The position numbers and the translations under genes were made by a program. The notes under the pieces were generated by a model, which ran no database searches, was not told the origin of the DNA, and saw only the letters and a list, made by a program, of their open reading frames with translations. Positions 36,566-44,868 of a stretch of 64,000 bases of DNA are shown piece by piece (position 1 is the stretch's first letter; the number at the start of each line of letters is the position of its first letter). The DNA is from Bacillota bacterium (GTDB lineage: Bacteria; Bacillota; Bacilli; Desulfuribacillales; Desulfuribacillaceae): NCBI GenBank assembly GCA_023388635.1, contig JAEWFW010000036.1, forward strand, positions 1 to 64,000, given 5' to 3'.

Positions 36566-37459
36566 TTACGAAAAACTTTTATGTGCCGTTTCCACAACTT
36601 CCTCAATCCGCTGTCTAAACCTCTCTTCATCCTGTATAAAAGTCGCTCCACTCGGTTTAATCAATCTACCATTCTGGCTATATGCTTCATCATTCTGCGC
36701 CGCATTTTCCGTATCTTCCACAGAGGGCTGATAAATAAAATGCGCGAGGAATTCGATATTGCCATCGCCGCCGGTGATCGGTGAGTGCGTAATATCACAG
36801 AGCTTCATTTTATGTCCTGCCGCCGCTTCTACGACTTTATAGATGACTTGCTTATGTACATCTTTATCTCTGACGATTCCCTTTTTGCCTACCGATTCTT
36901 TACCGGCTTCAAATTGTGGCTTGATTAACGTGACAATCTGCCCGCCATCGACGAGAATTTCTGCTAACTTAGGAAAAATCAATTGCAGAGAAATAAAAGA
37001 CACGTCAATCGTCGCAAAATCAGGTAACCCGTTTGATAACTGCTCAAGTTGTAAATAGCGAAAATTCGTGCGCTCCAATACAGTCACGCGCTCATCGTTG
37101 CGCAGCTTCCAATCCAGTTGTCCGTACCCCACATCGACGGCGTACACATGTCGAGCGCCCTTTTGCAGGGCACAATCAGTAAATCCGCCCGTCGACGCGC
37201 CAATATCGATCATAATTACATCTTCAACATGGAGTTGAAATGTATCAATTGCCTTTTCCAACTTCAAGCCGCCCCTGCCGACATAAGGATGAACATTCCC
37301 TTTGACATGCAGTTCATGCGCTATATCGACTTTAGTGCCTGCTTTGTCGATTCTCTCGGTACCTGAATATACGATACCAGCCATAATCGCCGCTTTGGCT
37401 TTCTCGCGTGTCGGAAAATATCCCTGCTGAACCAGCAGTACATCAACACGTTCTTTCAC
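36566..37459 (-). CDS. tlyA: TlyA-family S4/FtsJ-like RNA methyltransferase
   Basis: Methyltransferase of 297 residues, homologous to TlyA (2'-O-methylation of 16S and 23S rRNA in mycobacteria) and Bacillus YqxC. The S4 RNA-binding domain covers residues 1-60 (RVDVLLVQQGYFPTREKAKAAI). The FtsJ/RrmJ-type Rossmann domain has IDIGASTGGFTDCALQKGA near 80 and LIKPQFEAGKESVGKKGIV near 180. Start GTG at 37459 behind GAGGGTG, giving MKERVDVLLV, in line with the family; an ATG six codons upstream is also in frame. The charged C-terminus after residue 245 is unusual. Confidence 0.9.
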   Translation of the reverse strand: MKERVDVLLVQQGYFPTREKAKAAIMAGIVYSGTERIDKAGTKVDIAHELHVKGNVHPYVGRGGLKLEKAIDTFQLHVEDVIMIDIGASTGGFTDCALQKGARHVYAVDVGYGQLDWKLRNDERVTVLERTNFRYLQLEQLSNGLPDFATIDVSFISLQLIFPKLAEILVDGGQIVTLIKPQFEAGKESVGKKGIVRDKDVHKQVIYKVVEAAAGHKMKLCDITHSPITGGDGNIEFLAHFIYQPSVEDTENAAQNDEAYSQNGRLIKPSGATFIQDEERFRQRIEEVVETAHKSFS

Positions 37460-37480
37460 GATTGTCTTCACCCTCATTCC

Positions 37481-37544
37481 GCATGATTTACTTGGCGTTG
37501 ACTCCCCCTATAGAAGAGGAAACTCACGCCATGTTAATCAGGTT
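37481..37544. repeat. Palindromic repeat element A, copy 1
   Basis: 64 bp, with the stem CTTGGCGT..ACGCCATG (imperfect). The other copy is at 37606-37669. It adjoins B2 with 2 bp shared. Confidence 0.82.
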
Positions 37545-37607
37545 GAAGCAAGTTCTTAATTTAGGTGGAGACGCTTTACTCCATCTGAATTGTAGAACTG
37601 CAAATGC
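37543..37607. repeat. Palindromic repeat element B, copy 2
   Basis: 65 bp, stem AGTTCT..AATTTAGGTGGAG with CTCCATCTGAATT..AGAACT, flanked directly by the two A copies (A-B-A order). Confidence 0.82.
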
Positions 37608-37669
37608 ATAATTTACTTGGCGTTGGACTCCGCCTATAGGAGGGGAACTTACGCCAAGTTAATTAGGTT
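37606..37669. repeat. Palindromic repeat element A, copy 2
   Basis: 64 bp, with perfect 9-bp outer arms ACTTGGCGT and ACGCCAAGT and an inner CTCC..GGAG pair. Ends where the dxs terminator begins. Confidence 0.85.
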
Positions 37670-37701
37670 AAAAAGCAGCTCCTTTTATTTAGAAGCTGCT
37701 A
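37668..37701 (-). terminator. Terminator overlapping the dxs stop codon
   Basis: AGCAGCT and AGCTGCT arms flank the dxs TAA (37685-37687), followed on the minus strand by TTTTTT. Confidence 0.72.
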
Positions 37702-39583
37702 CAATATGACGCCCTTTCGAAGACACCATCTTTCTGATTTCATAGGCGATGTCGTCAACTGTCAGACCGATTTGCTGCAATAATTCTTTTCGATTTCCAT
37801 GTTCGACGAAGTCATCCGGTATGCCAAAGCGCTTGATCGACAATCCTTGCCGGTTCTGTTGTTCATAGTATTCCAATATGGCGCTGCCGAATCCCCCTTG
37901 CAATGCGTGTTCCTCAATAATCACGATAGGTAACCCACTGTCCGCCAATTGATCGAGTAATTCCGTATCCAAAGGTTTGACGAATCTCGCATTGATCACA
38001 CCGGCACACACAGGATCAGATACCAAAGTTTCCGCAATCTGCTGCGCCAATTGTACCATAGGACCGAGGGCAATTATATGCACATCTGTCCCTTTCTTCA
38101 GCCATTCCATCTTACCAATCGGTAGCGGACTTAGTACCTCATCCATCGCAACACCCGCACCTTCCAGCCTTGGATAACGAACCACTGCCGGTGCTCCCAA
38201 TTGAATGCCGGTATACAACATATGCCGTAACTCATTCTCATCCTTGGGCATCATAATTGTCATATTCGGTATGTGACGCAAATACGCAATATCGAATACA
38301 CCGTGGTGTGTCTCACCGTCTTGACCGACTAAACCGGCACGGTCTATGGCAAACAATACAGGAAGCTTCTGTAGACAGACATCATGCAACACTTGATCAT
38401 ATCCGCGCTGTAAAAATGTCGAATAGACCGCAAACACCGGCTTCATACCCTGGGTCGCCAAACCCGCCGCCAGTGTCACGCCATGCTGCTCGGCAATTCC
38501 CACATCAAAAAACCGCTCCGGAAACACTTCGGAAAATTTCTGCAATCCTGTTCCGGTCGGCATCGCTGCCGTAATTGCGACAATTGCCTGATCGCTTTTT
38601 GCCAATTCGACAATCGCTTCGCCAAATACCCCAGTATAATTCGGCACAGCCGATTTGCTGATCGGCAGTCCTGTTTCGATATCAAATTGACCGATTCCAT
38701 GAAACATATCGGGATTATCTTCCGCCGGAGTATACCCCAGACCCTTTTTCGTCAGTACATGGATCAGCAACGGACCCTTTTTGCGTTTTGCCTGTTCAAA
38801 CGTCAGTTCAAGATCTTCGATGTTATGTCCGTCAATCGGTCCTAAGTATGTAAAGCCTAATTCTTCAAATAACATACCGGAAACAAATAAATATTTGAGG
38901 CTGTCTTTAATTTTTTCCGCCGTTTTTAGCATCTTATTGCCAATGGCGGGAATTTTCTTCAATATAAGCTCAATATCGTCTTTTACACGCGAATAGTTAG
39001 GATCGGTACGCATCCTCGTCAAATAATTCGATAATGCTCCGACGTTGGGAGCAATCGACATCTCGTTGTCGTTTAAAACGACAATTAAATTCACGTCGCT
39101 GTGACCGGCGTGATTCAATGCCTCCCAGGCAATACCTCCAGTCATCGCGCCATCACCGATGACGGCAATACAGTGATTGTCCTGTCCATGCAATTTATTG
39201 GCAATCGCCATACCTAACGCCGCCGATACAGATGTACTACTGTGTCCCGTTTCAAAAACGTCATGTTCACTTTCTTTGCGTTTCGGGAACCCCGACAGCC
39301 CTTTGTAACAGCGTAACGTATTAAATCTTTCTACCCTGCCTGTGAGCAATTTGTGCACATACGACTGATGACCGACGTCCCATATGATTTTATCGGACGG
39401 GCTTTCAAATACACTGTGCAACGCAATCGTCAATTCCACGACCCCGAGATTCGGCGCCAGATGTCCGCCGGTTTTGGCAACATTCTCTATTAAAAACTCA
39501 CGAATTTCCTGAGCTAATTGTCTCTTTTGTGTTAAATCGAGCGCTTTAACAGTTTCTGGGCATGTTATCGTTTCAAGCAACAT
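37685..39583 (-). CDS. dxs: 1-deoxy-D-xylulose-5-phosphate synthase
   Basis: Thiamine-diphosphate enzyme of 632 residues that condenses pyruvate and glyceraldehyde-3-phosphate, the first step of the MEP isoprenoid pathway. The ThDP-binding motif GDGAMTGGIAWEALNHAG lies near residue 151. Also visible are DVGHQSYVHKLLTGR, FDVGIAEQHGVTLAAGLA (transketolase pyrimidine domain) and the C-terminal transketolase domain. Start ATG at 39583 behind GAGGGGGAAGG; 13 upstream codons lack a ribosome binding site. Has its own promoter upstream and follows ispA on the same strand. Confidence 0.96.
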   Translation of the reverse strand: MLLETITCPETVKALDLTQKRQLAQEIREFLIENVAKTGGHLAPNLGVVELTIALHSVFESPSDKIIWDVGHQSYVHKLLTGRVERFNTLRCYKGLSGFPKRKESEHDVFETGHSSTSVSAALGMAIANKLHGQDNHCIAVIGDGAMTGGIAWEALNHAGHSDVNLIVVLNDNEMSIAPNVGALSNYLTRMRTDPNYSRVKDDIELILKKIPAIGNKMLKTAEKIKDSLKYLFVSGMLFEELGFTYLGPIDGHNIEDLELTFEQAKRKKGPLLIHVLTKKGLGYTPAEDNPDMFHGIGQFDIETGLPISKSAVPNYTGVFGEAIVELAKSDQAIVAITAAMPTGTGLQKFSEVFPERFFDVGIAEQHGVTLAAGLATQGMKPVFAVYSTFLQRGYDQVLHDVCLQKLPVLFAIDRAGLVGQDGETHHGVFDIAYLRHIPNMTIMMPKDENELRHMLYTGIQLGAPAVVRYPRLEGAGVAMDEVLSPLPIGKMEWLKKGTDVHIIALGPMVQLAQQIAETLVSDPVCAGVINARFVKPLDTELLDQLADSGLPIVIIEEHALQGGFGSAILEYYEQQNRQGLSIKRFGIPDDFVEHGNRKELLQQIGLTVDDIAYEIRKMVSSKGRHIVAASK

Positions 39584-39642
39584 TTCCTTCCCCCTCTTCT
39601 GTTGTGAATAGCAACTATACAATCATATCATCGTTATTATAC

Positions 39643-39671
39643 ATTGTACTACCACTAACTACGATAGGCAA
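39643..39671 (-). promoter_or_regulatory. dxs promoter
   Basis: Minus-strand TTGCCT (39666-39671), 17-bp spacer, TACAAT (39643-39648). Leader about 50 nt. Confidence 0.62.
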
Positions 39672-39751
39672 GATTCGTGCATACCTATCAGTCATAATTA
39701 CCTAGTAATAAATACCATCCCAATTAGCTATTGTAGAAAAATACCATTTGC

Positions 39752-39866
39752 TATAATCTGTATAAGAAGTTAATATTTCATTTGTAATTTGTTTTTCCCT
39801 CTTGGTACAAATTATGTACCAAACTTCTACTCTCTCACAGGAAGTAAGCTTCCTGTATTTTTTTTG
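39752..39866 (+). ncRNA. Candidate ~100-nt small RNA between dxs and ispA
   Basis: Plus-strand transcription unit with no ORF. The extended -10 promoter TGCTATAAT has TATAAT at 39752-39757; the -35 is weak. Predicted RNA runs from about 39764 to 39865. Structure seen: AGAAGTT (39765-39771) pairs with AACTTCT (39822-39828). A perfect 8-bp hairpin TTGGTACA/TGTACCAA lies at 39802-39822. A canonical terminator, ACAGGAAG-TAAG-CTTCCTGT with eight T residues, lies at 39837-39865. The T run exists only on the plus strand, against both neighbours, which argues for a separate transcript. No known RNA family recognised. Confidence 0.55.
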
Positions 39867-39930
39867 TCTTCAGCTTTTGTTTTATACTTATTATCTTCTG
39901 CTTATCCTCTGCTCGTTGTTTACCTTTCTG

Positions 39931-40827
39931 CTACGCTTCCCTTGACGATAAATAGATTGCTATAGCAGCCAAATGCTCTGTGCTATGACACTGCGCCTTT
40001 TCTAAAGCGAGCAGCGCCTCTGTTGTCAACTGCTTGACTTTATCTTTGGAGGCGTCGAGACCGTACAAAATCGGATAGGTCGCTTTCTCATTTAAGATAT
40101 CTCCACCGACCTTCTTTCCGGTCTTTTCCTGATCGCCGACAATATCCAATATATCGTCTTGAATTTGAAAGGCAAGTCCGATTTTCGAAGCGAATTCCGT
40201 AATGAAACGTAATTGTTCCTCATCGGCTCCGCCGACAATCGCGCCAGCCCTGACAGAAACTTCAAATAGAGCGCCGGTTTTATGGGCATGGATATACTCC
40301 ATTTCCTGCACATCGATTTGTTTTCCCTCTGCTTCCATATCGGCAACTTGTCCGCCGACCATTCCCATAGCCCCCGAAGCTTTACTGACTTCTTCGATCA
40401 GTCTCAACGTGACCGACGGTTCGACGCCGTATTGGTACGTAGTAGCAATCAACTGAAATGCCTTCGTCAAGAGCGCGTCTCCCGCGAGAATAGCAACTGC
40501 TTCGCCAAATACCTTATGATTCGTCGCTTTGCCTCTGCGAAAATCGTCATTGTCCATCGCCGGCAGATCATCGTGAATCAATGAATATGTATGGATCATT
40601 TCAAGCGCACAAGCGACAGGCAAGGCGCGGCGCGCTTCGCTGCCAAAGGCTTCGCAAGCAGCCAAGGCCATAATCGGTCTTACCCTCTTGCCACCGGCAA
40701 ATATGCTATAGCGCATAGCGTCAAATAATACCGCAGGGTGCGGCGTTTCGTATTGTAAATACTGATCGAGCGCCTCATCGATATAGGCGATTCTTTGTCG
40801 AAAATAGTTTTGCACATCTATCGTCAT
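39931..40827 (-). CDS. ispA: Polyprenyl (farnesyl) diphosphate synthase
   Basis: Isoprenoid chain-elongating enzyme of 298 residues. The first Asp-rich motif is DDLPAMDNDDFRRGK near residue 92, the second DDILDIVGD near 221. Also YSLIHDDLPAM, GGKRVRPIMALAACEA and KTGALFEVSVRAGA. Start ATG overlaps the xseB stop by 4 bp. Feeds quinone and undecaprenol synthesis with dxs downstream. Chain length (C15 or C20) cannot be set by eye. Confidence 0.94.
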   Translation of the reverse strand: MTIDVQNYFRQRIAYIDEALDQYLQYETPHPAVLFDAMRYSIFAGGKRVRPIMALAACEAFGSEARRALPVACALEMIHTYSLIHDDLPAMDNDDFRRGKATNHKVFGEAVAILAGDALLTKAFQLIATTYQYGVEPSVTLRLIEEVSKASGAMGMVGGQVADMEAEGKQIDVQEMEYIHAHKTGALFEVSVRAGAIVGGADEEQLRFITEFASKIGLAFQIQDDILDIVGDQEKTGKKVGGDILNEKATYPILYGLDASKDKVKQLTTEALLALEKAQCHSTEHLAAIAIYLSSREA

Positions 40828-41072
40828 ACAGACTCTCCTTCCTTACTGTGGAAAGGTTCGATGCGAAGTTGATCATTTTCTCTGACAATCTGTTGCACTT
40901 TCTGTTCTGCCGCTTCTAGCTTTACATGACATTGGCGCGCCAATTCCATGCCTTCCTGATACAGTTCGATGGAATCTTCCAGCGTCAACTCTCCTGTTTC
41001 TAAGCGTTTAACGACCTCTTCCAGCTTTTTCAATGATTGATCGAATGTGTTTTGCTCATTTTTTTTTGCCAT
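40824..41072 (-). CDS. xseB: Exodeoxyribonuclease VII small subunit
   Basis: Short, fully helical protein of 82 residues: FDQSLKKLEEVVKRLETGELTLEDSI and LYQEGMELARQCHVKL are the family pattern. Forms the XseA4B_n complex that degrades single-stranded DNA. Overlaps both xseA (17 bp) and ispA (4 bp), so tightly coupled. Confidence 0.95.
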   Translation of the reverse strand: MAKKNEQNTFDQSLKKLEEVVKRLETGELTLEDSIELYQEGMELARQCHVKLEAAEQKVQQIVRENDQLRIEPFHSKEGESV

Positions 41073-42435
41073 CTGCGACCCTCCGTACTTGACAGTCGAC
41101 AGTTCCGTCTGCCAATTGAATATGTAAACAATCCTCCGGCTTCACCTGTCTCACGGAAGTAATCAATGGATGATTTTCTTCGCCAGATTCTGCCGCCTGT
41201 TCTTTATATACGAGTGAATATCCTCTTTCCATCACTTTCAACGGACTCAAATCATGCAAACGCTGGTTTACCAAATGGAATCTACCGCGGTTGTCCGACA
41301 AATGGCGGGCAGACATGCGCTGCATTGCCTCCACTAGGGAAAGGAATCGGTGTTTACTTGACGTAAATTGTTCCCTAGGATTATAACATATTAGTTGCTG
41401 TTCGGCACGGTGTAATTTTTTACGCTCCCGTTCAATGATGCTCCCGTAACAGTAAGCAAGTGTTTGCTGATAATGATCGACAGACTGCCTTTTACCGGCG
41501 AACAGCTCTTCCGGTCTTCGAAACACCCGCGTCTGGGCGATAAAATCCAATTGCTGGCGATATCTACGCATGCGCTGCTCGATGCCGCCGATCATGCGCT
41601 GCCGGTTTTCCACAACGGTTTTCTGCAAATCTGTCAGGCTCGGAGCTGCCAACTCGGCGGCTGCAGTCGGCGTCGCCGCCCGCATATCGGCGACAAAGTC
41701 TGCAATCGTCGTATCTGTCTCATGGCCGATGCCGGTAATGACCGGGATCGAGCATTCATATATGCGCTTCGCCAGTATCTCCTCATTAAATGCCCATAAT
41801 TCCTCAATCGATCCACCACCACGTGCGAGGATGATCACATCGACGAAATCCTGGCAATTCGTATCGACAAATTGCAGTGCATCGGCAATTTCTGCCGCTG
41901 CCGTCTTTCCTTGCACCGTAACAGGGACTACATAACAAGGAATCCCTGGATTCCTGCGCCGCAATGTCGTCAGAATATCCCGTATGGCGGCACCGGTTGC
42001 AGACGTCAAAATCGCAATCCCTTTCGGCAGAAAAGGGATGCCCTTTTTATGTGCTTCTGCGAAATATCCCTGATTCTGTAACTTTTCTTTCAATTGCTGA
42101 TATGCCATATACAAATTTCCGATACCGTCCGGCAGCATTTCCTGTACATAAAGTTGGTACTGTCCATCACGCTCGTACAATGAGATATAGCCCCTGAGCA
42201 AAATTCTCATGCCGTTTTTCGGTACGAATATCAGCGAACGATTATTGCCGGCAAACATAATGGACCGCACAACACTTTTGTCGTCTTTAATACTAAAGTA
42301 CATGTGCCCGCTGCTGTGGTGTGTAAAATTAGAGATTTCCCCTTTTACCCATACCTCTTGCAGCCGCCAATCATTGTCGAGCAAACTTTTTATGTATTTT
42401 GTGAGTTGACTGACACTCCATGGATTTTGATGCAC
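41056..42435 (-). CDS. xseA: Exodeoxyribonuclease VII large subunit
   Basis: Catalytic subunit of 459 residues. The N-terminal OB-fold (residues 5-110) contains WSVSQLTKYIKSLLDNDW and GEISNFTHHSSGHMYFSIKD. The catalytic Exonuc_VII_L domain has ILARGGGSIEELWAFNEE near 185 and GIGHETDTTIADFVADMRA. A long coiled coil follows. Start placed at GTG 42435, seven bases after AGGTGG; a GTG four codons upstream (42447) abuts the folD stop and is the alternative. Confidence 0.93.
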   Translation of the reverse strand: MHQNPWSVSQLTKYIKSLLDNDWRLQEVWVKGEISNFTHHSSGHMYFSIKDDKSVVRSIMFAGNNRSLIFVPKNGMRILLRGYISLYERDGQYQLYVQEMLPDGIGNLYMAYQQLKEKLQNQGYFAEAHKKGIPFLPKGIAILTSATGAAIRDILTTLRRRNPGIPCYVVPVTVQGKTAAAEIADALQFVDTNCQDFVDVIILARGGGSIEELWAFNEEILAKRIYECSIPVITGIGHETDTTIADFVADMRAATPTAAAELAAPSLTDLQKTVVENRQRMIGGIEQRMRRYRQQLDFIAQTRVFRRPEELFAGKRQSVDHYQQTLAYCYGSIIERERKKLHRAEQQLICYNPREQFTSSKHRFLSLVEAMQRMSARHLSDNRGRFHLVNQRLHDLSPLKVMERGYSLVYKEQAAESGEENHPLITSVRQVKPEDCLHIQLADGTVDCQVRRVADGKKK

Positions 42436-42447
42436 CGAGCATACCAC

Positions 42448-43290
42448 CTATCTTGCGTTTTTATATGCCTCCAACGTATTTTTCAACAGCATCGTAATCG
42501 TCATCGGTCCCACGCCGCCCGGCACAGGTGTAATCCATCCGGCTTTCGCCGATACATGTTGATAATCGACGTCGCCGACCAATTTGCCGTCTACACGGTT
42601 AATTCCTACATCAATTACCGTAGCTCCTTCTTTGACCATGTCCGCTGTGATCATTCCCGGACGCCCGATAGCCGTAATCAGAATATCCGCCTGTTTGGTC
42701 ATCTCTTGGAGATTGGTCGTTTTCGAATGGCAAATCGTAACTGTCGCGTTCTCGGCTAGTGCAAGTAACGACACGGGCTTGCCGACGATATTACTTCTGC
42801 CGATGACGACGACATGCTTGCCGACAATCGACTGTCCTGTCCGGTGAATCAGTTCAATCACCCCTGCCGGGGTACACGGCAAAAACCCTTTTTGACCGAC
42901 GGATAATTTGCCGGCATTGATGACATGAAACCCATCAACATCTTTTTGCGGATCAATCTGCTCGATTACCGCCTGCTCGTCGATCCCCTCTGGCAAAGGC
43001 AATTGTACGAGAATCCCGTGAATATGGTTCGCATTATTCAATGCATCAATTTTATCAAGTAATTCTGCTTCGGTCGTCTGTTCCGACAACTCATACACTT
43101 CGGAATGCATACCGATCTCCCGGCACGCTTTAGCTTTCGCTCGCACATATGTCTGTGATGCCGGATCTGAACCGACGATGATCACCGCCAAACCCGGTTT
43201 CTGCCCCTCTTTACATAGAAGTTCTACCTCACGCTTTAATTCTTCCCTGATACTTGCCGCAACTTGTTTCCCATCGATGATCGTAGCCAT
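42448..43290 (-). CDS. folD: Methylenetetrahydrofolate dehydrogenase/cyclohydrolase
   Basis: Bifunctional one-carbon enzyme of 280 residues. Motifs: the catalytic Lys in TYVRAKAKACREIG (about residue 55), VQLPLPEGIDEQAVI, PCTPAGVIELI, the NADP site VVIGRSNIVGKPVSLL and VDVGINR..KLVGDVD. Start ATG at 43290; six more upstream codons are open but the ribosome binding site favours the inner ATG. Supplies 10-formyl-THF in an anaerobe, including purine synthesis and possibly the Wood-Ljungdahl methyl branch. Confidence 0.95.
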   Translation of the reverse strand: MATIIDGKQVAASIREELKREVELLCKEGQKPGLAVIIVGSDPASQTYVRAKAKACREIGMHSEVYELSEQTTEAELLDKIDALNNANHIHGILVQLPLPEGIDEQAVIEQIDPQKDVDGFHVINAGKLSVGQKGFLPCTPAGVIELIHRTGQSIVGKHVVVIGRSNIVGKPVSLLALAENATVTICHSKTTNLQEMTKQADILITAIGRPGMITADMVKEGATVIDVGINRVDGKLVGDVDYQHVSAKAGWITPVPGGVGPMTITMLLKNTLEAYKNAR

Positions 43291-43332
43291 TTGTACCGAC
43301 GCCCCCAACTAAATCAGTTTCGCAAAATTTTC

Positions 43333-43368
43333 TATTGCCTAAGCCAATCCTATTGCCTAAGCCAATCC
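43333..43368. repeat. 18-bp tandem duplication
   Basis: Two adjacent exact copies of TATTGCCTAAGCCAATCC, itself near-palindromic, in the folD leader region. Confidence 0.85.
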
Positions 43369-43417
43369 CATAGATCAAACTTGATTATTTTATTCCATTC
43401 GCAGATTGTAACGAAGA

Positions 43418-43454
43418 GAGCGTACACACTATATAATTGACATAGCGGACGCTC
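43418..43454. other. Hairpin between nfnB and folD
   Basis: GAGCGT..CTAT pairs with ATAG..ACGCTC. No T run on either strand; may be a weak terminator of nfnB or a processing structure. Confidence 0.3.
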
Positions 43455-43473
43455 CTCCCTCACTGTTATGCAA

Positions 43474-44868
43474 TTAATTGGCTTTTGTTTGCAAATAACG
43501 GTCAATGCTGTTTGCTGCTAATTTTCCGGCACCCATTGCCTTAATAACGGTAGCCGCACCCGTGACGACGTCGCCACCGGCAAAAACACCGTCAATCGAT
43601 GTTGCACCTGTCTGCTCGTCTGCCACTATGTTTCCGTATTTATTGACTTCCAACGACGGCGTCGCTTGTGGAACGATCGGATTTGGTCCTTGTCCAATGG
43701 CGACAACTAACGTATCAATTGCCAACGAAAACTCGGAATCGGCAATTGCCACCGGACGTCTGCGTCCTGAAGCATCCGGCTCACCCAGTTCCATTTGCTG
43801 GCAAACAATTTCCACGACATTGCCCTGCTCATCGCCGATGACACGAAGCGGGTTCGTCAAAGTTTTAAATTGAATTCCCTCTTCTTTGGCATGCTCAATT
43901 TCTTCCGAACGTGCAGGCATTTCCTGTTCGGAACGGCGGTATATGATATGCACGTCTGCACCAAGACGCTTCGCCGTTCTCGCAGCGTCCATAGCGACAT
44001 TTCCGGCACCGATGACCGCGACTTTTTGTCCGACTTTAACCGGTGTCTTGTATTCAGGAAAACGGAATGCTTTCATAAAGTTCACGCGTGTCAAAAACTC
44101 ATTAGCCGAATACACGCCATTTAAATTCTCGCCCTCTAAGCCGAGGAAATATGGCAATCCGGCGCCTGTGCCCAAAAATACGGCTTCAAATCCCATTTCA
44201 AACAAGTCTTCTATTGTCAGCGTCTTACCGATGACCACATTGCATTCGAATGTGACACCGATTTCGCGCAGATATTCTACTTCTTCACAGACGATTTCCT
44301 TTGGAAGACGGAACTGCGGGATACCGTACATCAATACGCCGCCCGGTTGGTGGAACGCTTCATAAATCGTTACATCGTAGCACATTTTAGCCAATTCTCC
44401 AGCACAGGCAAGACCTGCCGGTCCTGACCCGACGACAGCAACCTTTTTATCGTTGCGCGTCGTACATACGCCTCTTTCTCTGCCATTACGCAATACGTAA
44501 TCAGCTACAAAACGCTCTAGGCGTCCAATGGCTATCGATTCCCCTTTAATACCTACGATACATTTCGCCTCACATTGTTCTTCCTGAGGACATACACGTC
44601 CACAGACGGCAGGCAAGCTGTTTGTCTCTTTGATCTTATCGTAAGCAGCCCGGAAATCGCCTTCCGCAACGAAAGCGATGAAATCGCGGATATCAATATT
44701 GACTGGACATCCTAATTGGCAACGTGGATTCTTACATTGCAGACAACGCTTCGCTTCTTCTATCGCTTGTTCTTCCGTATATCCCAGTGCGACTTCGCCG
44801 AAACCGGCTGTGCGCAGTTCATCTTCTAATAATGGCATTGGCTGTCTGCCCGCTTTTTCTAGTGACAT
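43474..44868 (-). CDS. nfnB: NfnB: NADPH-side subunit of ferredoxin-dependent transhydrogenase (GltD-like)
   Basis: Flavoprotein of 464 residues like the small subunit of glutamate synthase. The N-terminal Fe-S part has CLQCKNPRCQLGCPVNIDI and CGRVCPQEEQCEAKC. Two Rossmann motifs follow: VVGSGPAGLACAGELA (FAD) and VIGAGNVAMDAARTAKRLGA (NADPH). Start ATG at 44868 behind GGAGG, 10-bp overlap with the preceding gene. The adjacent gene is a SudA/NfnA-type protein, so this is NfnAB (electron-bifurcating NADH-dependent ferredoxin:NADP+ oxidoreductase), not a GltBD enzyme; gltB is absent here. Confidence 0.88.
   Translation of the reverse strand: MSLEKAGRQPMPLLEDELRTAGFGEVALGYTEEQAIEEAKRCLQCKNPRCQLGCPVNIDIRDFIAFVAEGDFRAAYDKIKETNSLPAVCGRVCPQEEQCEAKCIVGIKGESIAIGRLERFVADYVLRNGRERGVCTTRNDKKVAVVGSGPAGLACAGELAKMCYDVTIYEAFHQPGGVLMYGIPQFRLPKEIVCEEVEYLREIGVTFECNVVIGKTLTIEDLFEMGFEAVFLGTGAGLPYFLGLEGENLNGVYSANEFLTRVNFMKAFRFPEYKTPVKVGQKVAVIGAGNVAMDAARTAKRLGADVHIIYRRSEQEMPARSEEIEHAKEEGIQFKTLTNPLRVIGDEQGNVVEIVCQQMELGEPDASGRRRPVAIADSEFSLAIDTLVVAIGQGPNPIVPQATPSLEVNKYGNIVADEQTGATSIDGVFAGGDVVTGAATVIKAMGAGKLAANSIDRYLQTKAN

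Noticed and set aside
36433..37669. CRISPR array
   Set aside because: The repeats are palindromic, only two copies each, touch without spacers and have no cas genes nearby.
43474..44868. Glutamate synthase small subunit gltD
   Set aside because: The neighbour is an NfnA/SudA-type protein and no gltB is present; NfnAB fits better.
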